Shown one piece after another: positions 1 to 7,711 of a stretch of DNA of 64,000 nt. The notes beneath the pieces are model-generated. The model searched no databases, had not been told where the DNA came from, and saw only the letters and a program-made list of their open reading frames with translations. A program made the translations under genes and the position numbers. Position 1 is the first letter of the stretch, and every line of letters starts with the position of its first letter. Source of the DNA: UBA4742 sp963773335 (lineage in GTDB: Bacteria > Actinomycetota > Acidimicrobiia > Acidimicrobiales > Acidimicrobilacustridaceae); NCBI GenBank assembly GCA_963773335.1, contig CAVZAT010000004.1, positions 682,001 to 746,000 on the forward strand, in the 5' to 3' direction.

Positions 1-345
1 GGACTCGTCGTGCGTCAGCTGTTGCCCGGTGAGGCTGTGCGCTCGGTGCGGGAGGACCTGGCCTTCATGCGGGTCATGAAGGCCGCCATCGCGCGGTCCG
101 GCCCCGGGGCACGCTCGACTCCACCGCCATGCTGGCCTCATGGCGCGAGGACCTGGGCTCGCTCAAGATGTCGGCCAGCCACCCTTCGCAAGCTCACTGG
201 GTTCTACGAGGCCTCCGGCTTGAATCGTGTGGTCAGCCGAACCGGGGTGGCACCCTGGACCCTGCCCTACCGCGAGGTCGCGGTGACCTGGTTCTTCGCG
301 CCGACGCGGCTTCCTTCGGCCCTCGGACGCCCTTACGCCGTCTGA
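1..345 (+). other. Unrecognised partial coding-like stretch at the window edge
   Basis: The first 345 bases read as protein in two frames. One frame runs from base 1 to about 115 (VREDLAFMRVMKAAIARSG), and the sense continues better in another frame from about 117 (TLDSTAMLASWREDLGSLK). This looks like the 3' end of a gene that starts before the window and carries at least one frameshift near 115. I do not recognise the family. The end is unclear; the next supported gene is on the opposite strand from 356. Confidence 0.2.
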
Positions 346-355
346 GGGATCGAGG

Positions 356-490
356 TCAGCGCTTGCCGCGGCCCTTGGACGCGCTGCGGCCTTCGCCGTA
401 GTCGCGGTCGCGCTGCTTCACCCGGATGAAAGCCACCACCACCAGCACCGCCAGGACGAAGAAGATGATGGCGCCGCTCCAGTAGTACAT
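356..490 (-). CDS. Small single-pass membrane protein (44 aa)
   Basis: The reverse strand encodes a 44-residue protein starting MYYWSGAIIFFVLAV. One hydrophobic helix covers residues 3-22 and is followed by a short, highly charged Arg/Lys/Gly-rich tail (RVKQRDRDYGEG, ending GKR). This architecture is typical of small actinobacterial inner-membrane proteins of unknown function. A GTG two codons upstream is an alternative start, and no strong ribosome binding site is visible. The reading is clean and the amino-acid pattern is convincingly protein-like, but no function can be assigned. Confidence 0.55.
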   Translation of the reverse strand: MYYWSGAIIFFVLAVLVVVAFIRVKQRDRDYGEGRSASKGRGKR

Positions 491-549
491 CGCCACAAAC
501 TAGGTGCGGCGAAGCGTGGTCCGGTCGGACTCGATCCGGGACGGTCCAA

Positions 550-581
550 GTCACGGTCCGACGTGCTCGTCGGACCGTGAC
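550..581. repeat. 32-bp inverted repeat between divergent genes
   Basis: Arms of 13 bp (GTCACGGTCCGAC and its exact complement) flank a 6-base loop. The repeat sits between the small minus-strand gene ending upstream at 490 and the plus-strand gene starting about 648, that is, between two 5' ends. It could be a regulator operator or a strong hairpin in a 5' leader. A terminator is less natural there unless an unseen gene ends nearby. Confidence 0.5.
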
Positions 582-647
582 CAAGACGAGACCGCGCTGC
601 CCACATGAGAAGGCCGTGAGAGCGCCTGCGCCCGGTTCCGTTTGCGG

Positions 648-1039
648 ATGGTGCCGACCTACAGTGCGCGCGTGCACCAGGTTTCGAGTCGGCCGGATCC
701 AGAACCGCAACGCTGGTCGGGGTGGCGCGAATTGCTCATGCTGTTCGGTCTGAGCGCCGTCATCGCTGGGATCATCGTGATCACCGCCTCGCCCGCCAAC
801 ATGCATCCCGGCTCGACGCACGCAGCTGTGTTGGTCCGGGGCGAGGTCACTTCGCTGGCGTGCTCGGAGGGTGTGGCCAGGGTCGGCTCAGCCACCTGGG
901 TGAACGACAACGCGAAGCTCGATCGTCTGCACCTGCCCATCCGCGGCCACCTGCGGATCATGAACGCCGCGACCGCGGTGTTCACCGCCGCGGGATCCGC
1001 GTCGACCTGTCGCCGGCCATGCCCTGCACCGCGGGCTGA
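648..1039 (+). CDS. Membrane-anchored protein of unknown function, probable frameshift near the C-terminus
   Basis: The protein has a hydrophilic N-terminus, a Trp-rich segment and a transmembrane helix at about residues 27-45 (LMLFGLSAVIAGIIVITAS), followed by a predicted extracytoplasmic domain with one or two cysteines. The frame from 648 runs on into the convergent gene. Switching frame near 990-1000 gives a natural end (AAGIRVDLSPAMPCTAG, stop at 1037-1039) directly before a 36-bp palindrome that would serve as terminator. That makes a single-base indel around 995 likely. The start is uncertain: ATG 648 is chosen, with TTG 642 and GTG 672 as alternatives. Family not recognised. Confidence 0.4.
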
Positions 1040-1075
1040 CCGGGCACGGTCGGGCCGCGGCCCGACCGTGCCCGG
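1040..1075. terminator. 36-bp perfect palindrome, likely bidirectional terminator
   Basis: The sequence is its own reverse complement over 36 bases (arm CCGGGCACGGTCGGGCCG). It lies exactly between the stop of the plus-strand gene (1039) and the stop of the convergent minus-strand gene (1083). It has no U-tract, which is usual for GC-rich actinobacteria. Confidence 0.7.
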
Positions 1076-1082
1076 AGCCAGT

Positions 1083-1436
1083 TCAGGCCGCGCGGTTGCG
1101 TCGGGCGCGGAGCTTCTCGAGGAGCACCTCGGCGAAGTGGATGTCGTCGGGCCCGGGTAGGGGGGCCAGCTTGGCCACCGCCCCGGCCGCGCCAGCCAGG
1201 TTCTCGCCCGTCTTCAGGTAGTCGTCGAGCGTGCCTGCGGCCAACAACGTGACCGTGGCAGGGATCGTGGCCTGGGCCAGTCCCTCCCGCCATTCCCGAT
1301 CCATCGGTGCGGGCGCGTTCTCGGGCATCAGGGCCAACAACACGGCGGCGGCGTGGGCGCGCGTCCGTGTCGCATCCGCGTCAAAGGCCACGCCCAGTGC
1401 CGTCGCTACTTCCCAGAGAGCTTGTTCTTCGTCCAC
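1083..1436 (-). CDS. Hypothetical protein, 117 aa, helical
   Basis: This is a clean reading frame with a mostly alpha-helical, acidic, Ala/Leu-rich composition (start MDEEQALWEVATALG). It has no transmembrane segment, signal peptide or metal motif. The C-terminus is basic (LLEKLRARRNRAA). It ends 8 bp before the shared palindromic terminator. It looks like a small cytoplasmic protein of unknown function; I do not recognise the family. Confidence 0.6.
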   Translation of the reverse strand: MDEEQALWEVATALGVAFDADATRTRAHAAAVLLALMPENAPAPMDREWREGLAQATIPATVTLLAAGTLDDYLKTGENLAGAAGAVAKLAPLPGPDDIHFAEVLLEKLRARRNRAA

Positions 1437-1479
1437 GTCCGCAACCTAACGCGCCCACACCACCAGGAGCGAAGCCGTC

Positions 1480-1875
1480 TCAGGTCCCCGCCGACGAGGT
1501 GGTCGACGACGCCCCGCCGCCCGCCCCGGGCAGTGGGCTCGTCGTGGTCGAGGAGGCGCCGGTGATCGTCGACGTCGCCGACCCCGAGGAGGTGGAGCTC
1601 TCACCGGTCGTCGAGCTACCTGGCTGGGTCGAGGTCGTAGTGGACTCGGCCGTCGTGGTGGTGGATGGGATCCGCGTGGTCGGGGTCACCGGGGTGGAAA
1701 CCGGGGTGGTGGCCACGTAGACCTTCGTCGGGGGTGGGGTGCGAACCTCGAGGTAGAGCGCACCCAGGCCCACGAAGGCCAGCACAAGCACCAGGGTCGA
1801 CCACCGCAGGGGCAGCCGCCGATGGATCTTGCGCTGCAGCACGCGGCGCGCACCTCCGCCGCGGTCACGGCGCAC
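1480..1875 (-). CDS. Membrane-anchored Ser/Thr-rich protein (131 aa)
   Basis: A basic cytoplasmic N-terminus (about residues 1-25) precedes one transmembrane helix (STLVLVLAFVGLGALYL, about 26-42). An extracellular low-complexity tail of Thr, Ser, Pro and Gly follows to the end, as in many actinobacterial secreted or anchored proteins with mucin-like linkers. The GTG start at 1875 overlaps the end of the upstream MscS gene by 11 bp, so the two are probably co-transcribed. Function unknown; it may be a wall-spanning accessory to the channel. Confidence 0.55.
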   Translation of the reverse strand: MRRDRGGGARRVLQRKIHRRLPLRWSTLVLVLAFVGLGALYLEVRTPPPTKVYVATTPVSTPVTPTTRIPSTTTTAESTTTSTQPGSSTTGESSTSSGSATSTITGASSTTTSPLPGAGGGASSTTSSAGT

Positions 1876-2737
1876 CGGCCGATTGGTCGGCCAGGGGCGC
1901 GGTCAGGATGCCCGCCTCTCGCAGCGCGGCGGAGCAGCGGTACCTGGGCTCACGCGGCTCACGTCGAACTGGCGACCCGGCAACGTGCGCACCACCAGTC
2001 GGAGCTGCACGTAGCCGACCTCGATGGTCTCCACACCGCTCATCACCGGCGCCCCGAGCAGCATGGCCGACCACGCCTCGTCGTCGGCCATGGACTTGGC
2101 CGCATCGCCCAGAACCTCGGTGGCCGCGGCCAGATCCTCGGTGGCCCGGATGGGGATGTCGAGCACGACCGCGCGACCAGTCTTTGGACAGGTTGGTGAC
2201 CTGACGCAACGCGCTGTTGGGCACGACCACGAACTCGCCGCTGCCCGTGCGCAGCTTGGTCACCCGCAACGTCAGCTCCTCCACGGTCCCCGTCACCCCG
2301 GTGGTCTGCCCCGGCAGGGACAGCCGGATGAGGTCACCGATGCCGAACTGACGCTCGGAGAACAGGAAGAACCCGGCCAGCAGATCCCCTACGACCTGCT
2401 GGGCGCCGAACCCGAGGGCCACACCCACCACCGTGGCCGGTGCCACCAGCGTGGGCAGGGGCACACCGAGCTGGCGGACGGCCAGGATGACGGCCAAGAA
2501 GTAGGTGAGCGACACCAACGTCCACTGCACCGCCTGGGCGATGGCGCGCGAGCGCTTCGTCGACTCCGACACCGTCCTGCCCGCTTCGATCGTGGCCCGG
2601 GCCTGCTCGTCGAGCACTTCCAGGTAGCGCCTCGTCGCCCACTGCACGAACCGGGCCACCAACAAGGCGCCCAGCACGAGCACGACGGTGGGCAACAGGC
2701 CGTTGCGCAACCAGTCGGTAAGATCGTGGAACTTCAC
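1865..2737 (-). pseudogene. MscS-family mechanosensitive channel, frame broken twice
   Basis: Small-conductance mechanosensitive channels open under membrane tension and release solutes during osmotic downshock. The N-terminus has transmembrane helices (LLPTVVLVLGALLVARF; TYFLAVILAVRQLG), then the pore helix rich in Gly/Ala (VVGVALGFGAQQVVGDLLAG) and the beta domain with the conserved FFLFSERQFGIGD and VVPNS(A)L elements. After residue ~190 the frame is lost near 2165, regained in another frame (LDIPIRATEDLAAATEVL) and shifted again near 1950 before ending PLADQSAGAP. Summed, the family C-terminal domain is present, so two indels are the simplest reading. GTG 2737 is chosen as start because AAGGA lies a few bases upstream. 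Confidence 0.75.
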
Positions 2738-2865
2738 GCCGAGCGTCCTTCCAGGTGTGGCGCGTCCGGGTCGGAGCGGCGCAGGGGCATGCCACGAGGA
2801 TGCCCCAACCGACCCGCTCGGTTCACATGCGGTTGCCTCGACCCTCGAGCGGGAAGGTGCACGGG

Positions 2866-3699
2866 ATGCTCCAGACACCGTCGCAGATCCTCCGCTCGAT
2901 TGCCGCTCGCGCCCGTGGACACCAGCTGTCGTTGCTCGGTGCCGGCGTCGCCTTCTTCGGCCTGCTCTCGTTGGCTCCTGGTCTGGCGGTGGTCGTGTCG
3001 GTCTACGGGCTGGTAGCTGATCCCCACGACGTCTCCCGGCAACTCGACCGTCTGACCACCCGCATGCCCGAGGCCACCCAACAGCTCGTGCGCGACCAGG
3101 TCACCCAGGTGGTCCGGGCCAGCCCGAGCCACCTGGGCGTCGCCTTGGTCATCGCCCTGGTCGTCGCCCTCTGGAGCGGCTCGAGCGCCATCAAGCAGAT
3201 GCTCGTCGCGCTGAGCGCGGTGTACGACGTCACCGAGGCCCGGACGTTCCTGCGCCTGCGCGCCCTGGCCATGGCGCTGCTGGTGGGTGCAACGGGCTTC
3301 GCGGTGGCCGCGGTGCTGGCTCTCACCGTGGTGCCCCGCTGGACCGGCGACCGCTGGGGTGCCTCCGCTCGGGAGGCGGTGGCCGTGTTGCGTTGGCCGC
3401 TGCTGGCCGCGCTCGCTCTGGTGGCCCTGGCCGTGATCTATCAGCTCGGCCCCGACCGACCCCGACCGGTATTTCACTGGTGGAGCTGGGGCGCGGTCGC
3501 CGCCACGGCGCTGTGGTTGATCGCATCGGCCGCGTTCTCCACCTACGCGACCCACTTCGGTTCCTACAACAAGACCTACGGCACGCTGGCCGCGGTGGTG
3601 GTGCTGATGTTGTGGCTGTACCTGAGCGTGCTGTGCGTACTGGTGGGAGGCGAGATCAACGCCGAGCTCGAACGGTGGGAATCGGCGGGGGAATTGTGA
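2866..3699 (+). CDS. YihY/BrkB family inner-membrane protein (277 aa)
   Basis: Members of this family (once called ribonuclease BN, and BrkB) are six-helix membrane proteins of poorly defined function. The protein has the family features: N-terminal GAGVAFFGLLSLAPGL, then SGSSAIKQMLVALSAVYDV, and the C-terminal signature YNKTYGTLAAVVVLMLWLY with GGEINAELER at the end. Length is normal. ATG 2866 is chosen because GGGAAGG lies 8 bases upstream; a longer frame upstream overlaps the divergent mscS promoter and is unlikely. It is transcribed divergently from the mscS-like gene. Confidence 0.85.
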   Translation: MLQTPSQILRSIAARARGHQLSLLGAGVAFFGLLSLAPGLAVVVSVYGLVADPHDVSRQLDRLTTRMPEATQQLVRDQVTQVVRASPSHLGVALVIALVVALWSGSSAIKQMLVALSAVYDVTEARTFLRLRALAMALLVGATGFAVAAVLALTVVPRWTGDRWGASAREAVAVLRWPLLAALALVALAVIYQLGPDRPRPVFHWWSWGAVAATALWLIASAAFSTYATHFGSYNKTYGTLAAVVVLMLWLYLSVLCVLVGGEINAELERWESAGEL

Positions 3700-3744
3700 C
3701 GGCAGACCCGCGCCCAACGCGGCGACAACGGCCAGACTGGAGGC

Positions 3745-4541
3745 ATGCACCGGTGGCGCGTCGGCCAGGTCGACATCGTACGGGTGGAGGACGAGAACTT
3801 CGCCCTCCCATCGGATCGCCCGGTGCCCCCCTGGGCCGTGCCCGAACTGGCCCCCTCCTCGACCGAGACGATGATCGCCTTCAGCGCCTTCGTGATCCGA
3901 GACGGACCGCGTCACATCCTGGTCGACCCGTGGTTGGCCAACGACTTCCCCCGGGACCGGCCCGACGCCGCCGATCATGTCGAGCGCCTGCTCGGTCAGT
4001 TGGACACGATCGGCCTCGCAGCCGACACCATCGACACCGTGGTCAACACCCACTTCGACGGGGTGGGCTGGAACACGCGACCAGCAGGGACCTCGGCTTG
4101 GATTCCCACCTTCCCCAACGCCCGCTACCTGTACCCGCGGGCCGAGTTGGATGCCTGGCGAGCCGGTGAGTTCCCGACCGGCGACGCGTCTTTCGAGCTG
4201 TTGGAGTCGGCCGGGCTGCTCGACGCGGTGGACGCGCCCATCGCCTCAGCCCCCATGTCCGGCTGGTCGCCGCCCACGGCCACGCGGCCGGCCACCTGGC
4301 CGTGCAGGTCGAGTCCGACGATGAGTTGGCCGTGATCCCCGGCCACCTCATCCTCAACGTGTTCCAATTGGCCGATCCCGCCGAGGCAGCCGATCTCGAC
4401 CCCACCGTGGCCAGCGTCAGCCGGCGTCGGCTCCTCGTCGACCTGGCCGACCGCCACGGCCTGCTCCTCACCACCCTGATCGGGGGTCCTGGTGGCGGCA
4501 GGGTGCGCCGGGACGGCCAGGCGTTCGCCATCGACGTGTGA
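3745..4541 (+). pseudogene. Metallo-beta-lactamase-fold protein with lost metal ligands and one frameshift
   Basis: The overall pattern is that of MBL-fold hydrolases: N-terminal VGQVDIVRVED, then AFVIRDGPRHILVDPWLAND, VNTHFDGVGWNTR, FPNARYLYPRAELDAW and a C-terminal half with AAGHLAVQVES. In relatives the active site reads HLHFDHVGWNT; here two residues (LH) are absent and the Asp-His pair reads Asp-Gly. Later family elements GDL(x)HHP and THF appear as GHLILNV and TLIG. One indel near 4245 separates the halves. The enzyme is probably inactive or has changed role. It lies upstream of the nickel permease with no obvious functional link. Confidence 0.65.
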
Positions 4542-4622
4542 CGAGCACGACGGTTCAGGCGGTGGCCGGCGCGGCGGGGACCCGTCGAGCTCATCCAGGA
4601 GCCGGTGCGACCCCGAACTCCG

Positions 4623-4649
4623 CCCAGATGCGAATCGTTTGCATCTGGG
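4623..4649 (+). promoter_or_regulatory. Fur-family-like dyad overlapping a putative promoter of the NiCoT operon
   Basis: A 27-bp dyad with 9-bp perfect outer arms (CCCAGATGC / GCATCTGGG) has a core that fits the 7-1-7 layout of Fur/Zur/Nur boxes (TGCGAAT-C-GTTTGCA). A candidate -35 (TTTGCA, 4638-4643) and -10 (CTTAAT, 4662-4667) with 18-bp spacing overlap it. It lies 85 bp upstream of a nickel/cobalt permease gene. Control by a metal-sensing Fur-family repressor such as Nur is inferred, not shown. Confidence 0.5.
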
Positions 4650-4733
4650 GATCCCCCGCGTCTTAATTGGGCCCGTCGGGCCCGTGCCAGGTTCCGGCGC
4701 GTCGGGGTCCCACACGAGGTCGAGGAGGACGGG

Positions 4734-5894
4734 ATGACAGAGGCCACGGCCCCGGCGCCGACTCGAGACCGCGTCGGCCTGCACGGTGGCGACTGGCTCC
4801 GCCTGGGCGGCATGTACGGCACCGTGGCCGGGTTGATGGTGGTCGGGTGGGGGTTGTTCTTCGCCTACCAGCACGACTACGGCGCCAGCTACGCCGCGGC
4901 CGGTGGGCTGGCCTTCAGCTTCGGTCTCCGCCACGCCTTCGACGCCGATCACATCTCGGCCATCGACGACACCACCCGCTACCTCATGCAGCGGGGCAAG
5001 CGTCCCCTGGGTGTCGGCTTCTTCTTCTCCCTGGGGCACTCCACGGTGGTGGTCGCGCTGGCTCTGGCCCTGGCCGTGGCCACCCAGAACGTGCAGCGCC
5101 ACCTGCCCGGCCTGGAGAAGGTCGGCGGCGTGGTCGGATCCCTGGTGTCAGCGACGTTCCTGCTGGCCATCGCCGTGCTCGACTTCTTCATCCTGCGGGG
5201 GATCCTCGAGGTCTGGCGCAGGACCAAGAGCGGCGACCACGACGCTGAGGAGCTCGACGAGCTCATGACCCAGCGGGGGTTCATCAACCGCATCATGGGA
5301 TCGCGCTGGCGCCGGTTCATCTCCGACTCGTGGCAGATGTATCCGGTCGGGGTCCTGTTCGGCCTGGGGTTCGACACTGCCACCGAGGTCGGCCTGCTGG
5401 CCATCACCGCCGCGGCCGCCGCCGGCCACACCGGAGGTGGCGGCCAGAGCCTGCCCTTCGGCGCCATCATCGCCCTGCCCCTGCTGTTCACGGCCGGGAT
5501 GGCGGTGATGGACACCACCGACGGCGTGGTCATGGCCAAGGCCTACGACTGGGCGTTCAAGAACCCGCTGCGCAAGGTCTATTACAACCTGGCCACCGTC
5601 TCGCTCGGCATCTTCGTGGCCGCGGGCGTGGGCGGCGTCGAGCTCCTCCAGGTCATCTCCAGCCACCTGGACCTCGGCGGCACCTTCTGGGACTGGCTGA
5701 ACGGCCTCGACTTCGAGATCCTCGGCTACTTCATCGTGGGCACGTTCATCGTGTTGTGGATCAGCTCGGTGCTCTACTACCGGTTCGCCGGCATCGAGCA
5801 GCGCTACACCGACCACCTCACGGTCGACCCGTTCCAGGTGATGCCCACCACCGAGCTCGAGGGCGCGGCGACCGGCTCCCCGCGACACGGGTGA
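4734..5894 (+). CDS. NiCoT-family nickel/cobalt permease
   Basis: HoxN/NixA-type permeases import Ni(II) or Co(II) for metalloenzymes such as hydrogenase, urease or cobalamin-dependent enzymes. The eight-helix protein (386 aa) carries the family signature in helix II, RHAFDADHI (HX4DH, about residues 66-74), plus FFFSLGHSTVV and GFDTATEVGLL. ATG 4734 follows a strong GAGGAGGA site; the open frame extends upstream but lacks support. Its stop overlaps the GTG of the next ABC exporter gene by 4 bases, indicating translational coupling. Substrate preference (Ni or Co) cannot be read from the sequence. Confidence 0.9.
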   Translation: MTEATAPAPTRDRVGLHGGDWLRLGGMYGTVAGLMVVGWGLFFAYQHDYGASYAAAGGLAFSFGLRHAFDADHISAIDDTTRYLMQRGKRPLGVGFFFSLGHSTVVVALALALAVATQNVQRHLPGLEKVGGVVGSLVSATFLLAIAVLDFFILRGILEVWRRTKSGDHDAEELDELMTQRGFINRIMGSRWRRFISDSWQMYPVGVLFGLGFDTATEVGLLAITAAAAAGHTGGGGQSLPFGAIIALPLLFTAGMAVMDTTDGVVMAKAYDWAFKNPLRKVYYNLATVSLGIFVAAGVGGVELLQVISSHLDLGGTFWDWLNGLDFEILGYFIVGTFIVLWISSVLYYRFAGIEQRYTDHLTVDPFQVMPTTELEGAATGSPRHG

Positions 5895-7711
5895 GCGACC
5901 TGGTCCGTGAACCGGCGCCGGCCGCACCCGGCGACGACCGGATCATGCGGTTGTCGTCGAAGCGGCTGCGCCGACTGGGCCGCGAGCTGCCCACAGCCAC
6001 GACCCCAGCCACCATGGTCGACCTGGTCGGCATCAGCGTCGCCATCGCTGCCGGCACCCTCGGCGTCATCGCCCTCGATCTGATCCTGACCGGACACGGC
6101 TCGCCGGCCGAGCCGATCGCCGCCGCCCTGGTGGCCAGCCTGGTCGCCTGGCTGGTGTCGGGGGCCCAGCGACGTCGCGCCGCGTCCATCGCCGGGCGCA
6201 TCGCCGCCGCCCTGCGAGGCCGGCTCTATGAGCAGCTCTGCCGCCTCGGCCCCGGTTGGCTGATGCACCACCGCACCGGCCAACTCGAGTCCACCTTCAC
6301 CGACGGCGTCGACGAGCTGGCCGGGTACTACGCCACCTTCGTCCCCCTGGCCCGAGCCACCGTCGTCGCCGTCACCGCCGCGGTGGCCGGACTGGTCGTC
6401 CTCGACCCGCCGGTGGGTACGATCGTGGCCGGGGCGACGGCCCTGGTGCTCGCCGCCCCGGTGCTCACCGCCCGGGCCTTCGGCGCCACCGGGTTCCGCT
6501 TGGCCGAGACGCTCGGCACCACCGCCGCTGCGTACCTGGACGCCATCCAGGGCATCACCACCCTCCAGGCCTTCGGCGCCAGCGCGGCCTGGGGCGACCA
6601 GCTGCACGGCCAGTTCCAGGAGCTGGCCAGCGACGAAACCGCGTTGGCTGCGATGGCGAACATGCACCTGGGCTTCGCCAGCCTGGGGGTGGCCGGCGGG
6701 CTGGCGGCCGCGGTGGCTGTCGCCGTCACCCAGACCAGCCACCACCACCTCACGCCGGCGCACCTCTGGTGGGTGGTCACGCTGAGCGTGGTCGCGCTGG
6801 TCCTGGTGGCTCGGATCAGCCGCCGCCTGGATGGTGCCTACCGGGCCGCGGTGCGCGCCGATGCCATCTTCGCCGTGCTCGACGCCGTTCCCGCGGTAGC
6901 CGACCCGTCGGAGCCGCGGCCGATGGTTCGCGCCGAGTGCCGCGGCACGCTGCACTTCGAACACGTCACCTTCCGCTACCGACCCGACCTCGCCCCGGCC
7001 CTCCACGACGTGAGCTTCGAGGTGCAGCGAGGCCAGATGCTGGCCGTCGTCGGTCCGTCCGGGGCCGGCAAGTCGACACTGGTGTCGCTGCTGCTGCGGT
7101 TCTTCGATCCCGAAGCCGGGCGCATCACCCTGGACGGTCGCGACGTTCGGAGCCTCCCGTTGCCCGACCTGCGCGCGCTGGTGGCTGTCAGCTTCCAGGA
7201 CACCTACCTGTTCAATCGCAGCGTGGCGGACAACCTGGCCTTGGCCCGCCCCGACGCCACCCCCGACCAGATCCGTGGCGCCGCCGCGGCAGCCAACGCC
7301 GACGACTTCATCGCCGCGCTTCCCCACGGCTACGACACCGTTGTGGGCGAGCGGGCATCGCGGCTATCTGGGGGGCAACGCCAGCGACTGGCCATCGCCC
7401 GGGCCCTGGTCAGCGACGCCCCGGTCCTGGTGTTCGACGAGCCCACCTCGAGCGTGGACGATGCCAGCGAGGACCTCATCGCCGACACGCTGACCCGAGT
7501 GCGCACGGACAAGACGGTGATCGTCATCGCCCACCGGCTCTCGACCGTCGCCCAGGCCGACCGGGTGGTGGTCATCGACCACGGCCGGATCGTCGAGCAG
7601 GGTGCCCCGGCCGATCTGCGTGATCGGGGCGGCGCCTACGCCGAGCTCACCACCGCCCAGCACCAGAGACCTCGACCGAGCCGGGCAGCGTTCCCCGAGG
7701 CCGCGCCATGA
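5891..7711 (+). CDS. ABC exporter half-transporter, subunit 1 (606 aa)
   Basis: This is a full-length fused permease-ATPase half-transporter. An N-terminal six-helix type-IV export domain spans about residues 30-310. The nucleotide-binding domain has Walker A GPSGAGKST (about 387-395), Q-loop FQDTYLF, signature LSGGQRQR (about 491) and Walker B LVFDEPTSSVD. All catalytic motifs are intact. The start GTG 5891 overlaps the NiCoT stop (GTGA) and the stop overlaps the ATG of the next half-transporter (ATGA), so the three genes form one coupled operon. The layout resembles CydDC/Atm1-like exporters. The substrate is unknown; the context suggests metal homeostasis or a metal-linked metabolite. Confidence 0.85.
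   Translation: MSDLVREPAPAAPGDDRIMRLSSKRLRRLGRELPTATTPATMVDLVGISVAIAAGTLGVIALDLILTGHGSPAEPIAAALVASLVAWLVSGAQRRRAASIAGRIAAALRGRLYEQLCRLGPGWLMHHRTGQLESTFTDGVDELAGYYATFVPLARATVVAVTAAVAGLVVLDPPVGTIVAGATALVLAAPVLTARAFGATGFRLAETLGTTAAAYLDAIQGITTLQAFGASAAWGDQLHGQFQELASDETALAAMANMHLGFASLGVAGGLAAAVAVAVTQTSHHHLTPAHLWWVVTLSVVALVLVARISRRLDGAYRAAVRADAIFAVLDAVPAVADPSEPRPMVRAECRGTLHFEHVTFRYRPDLAPALHDVSFEVQRGQMLAVVGPSGAGKSTLVSLLLRFFDPEAGRITLDGRDVRSLPLPDLRALVAVSFQDTYLFNRSVADNLALARPDATPDQIRGAAAAANADDFIAALPHGYDTVVGERASRLSGGQRQRLAIARALVSDAPVLVFDEPTSSVDDASEDLIADTLTRVRTDKTVIVIAHRLSTVAQADRVVVIDHGRIVEQGAPADLRDRGGAYAELTTAQHQRPRPSRAAFPEAAP

Noticed and set aside
4541..4733. Cobalamin or nickel riboswitch in front of the NiCoT gene
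   Set aside because: The leader is under 200 bases and shows only the Fur-type dyad; no conserved B12-box or multi-stem NiCo architecture could be found by eye.
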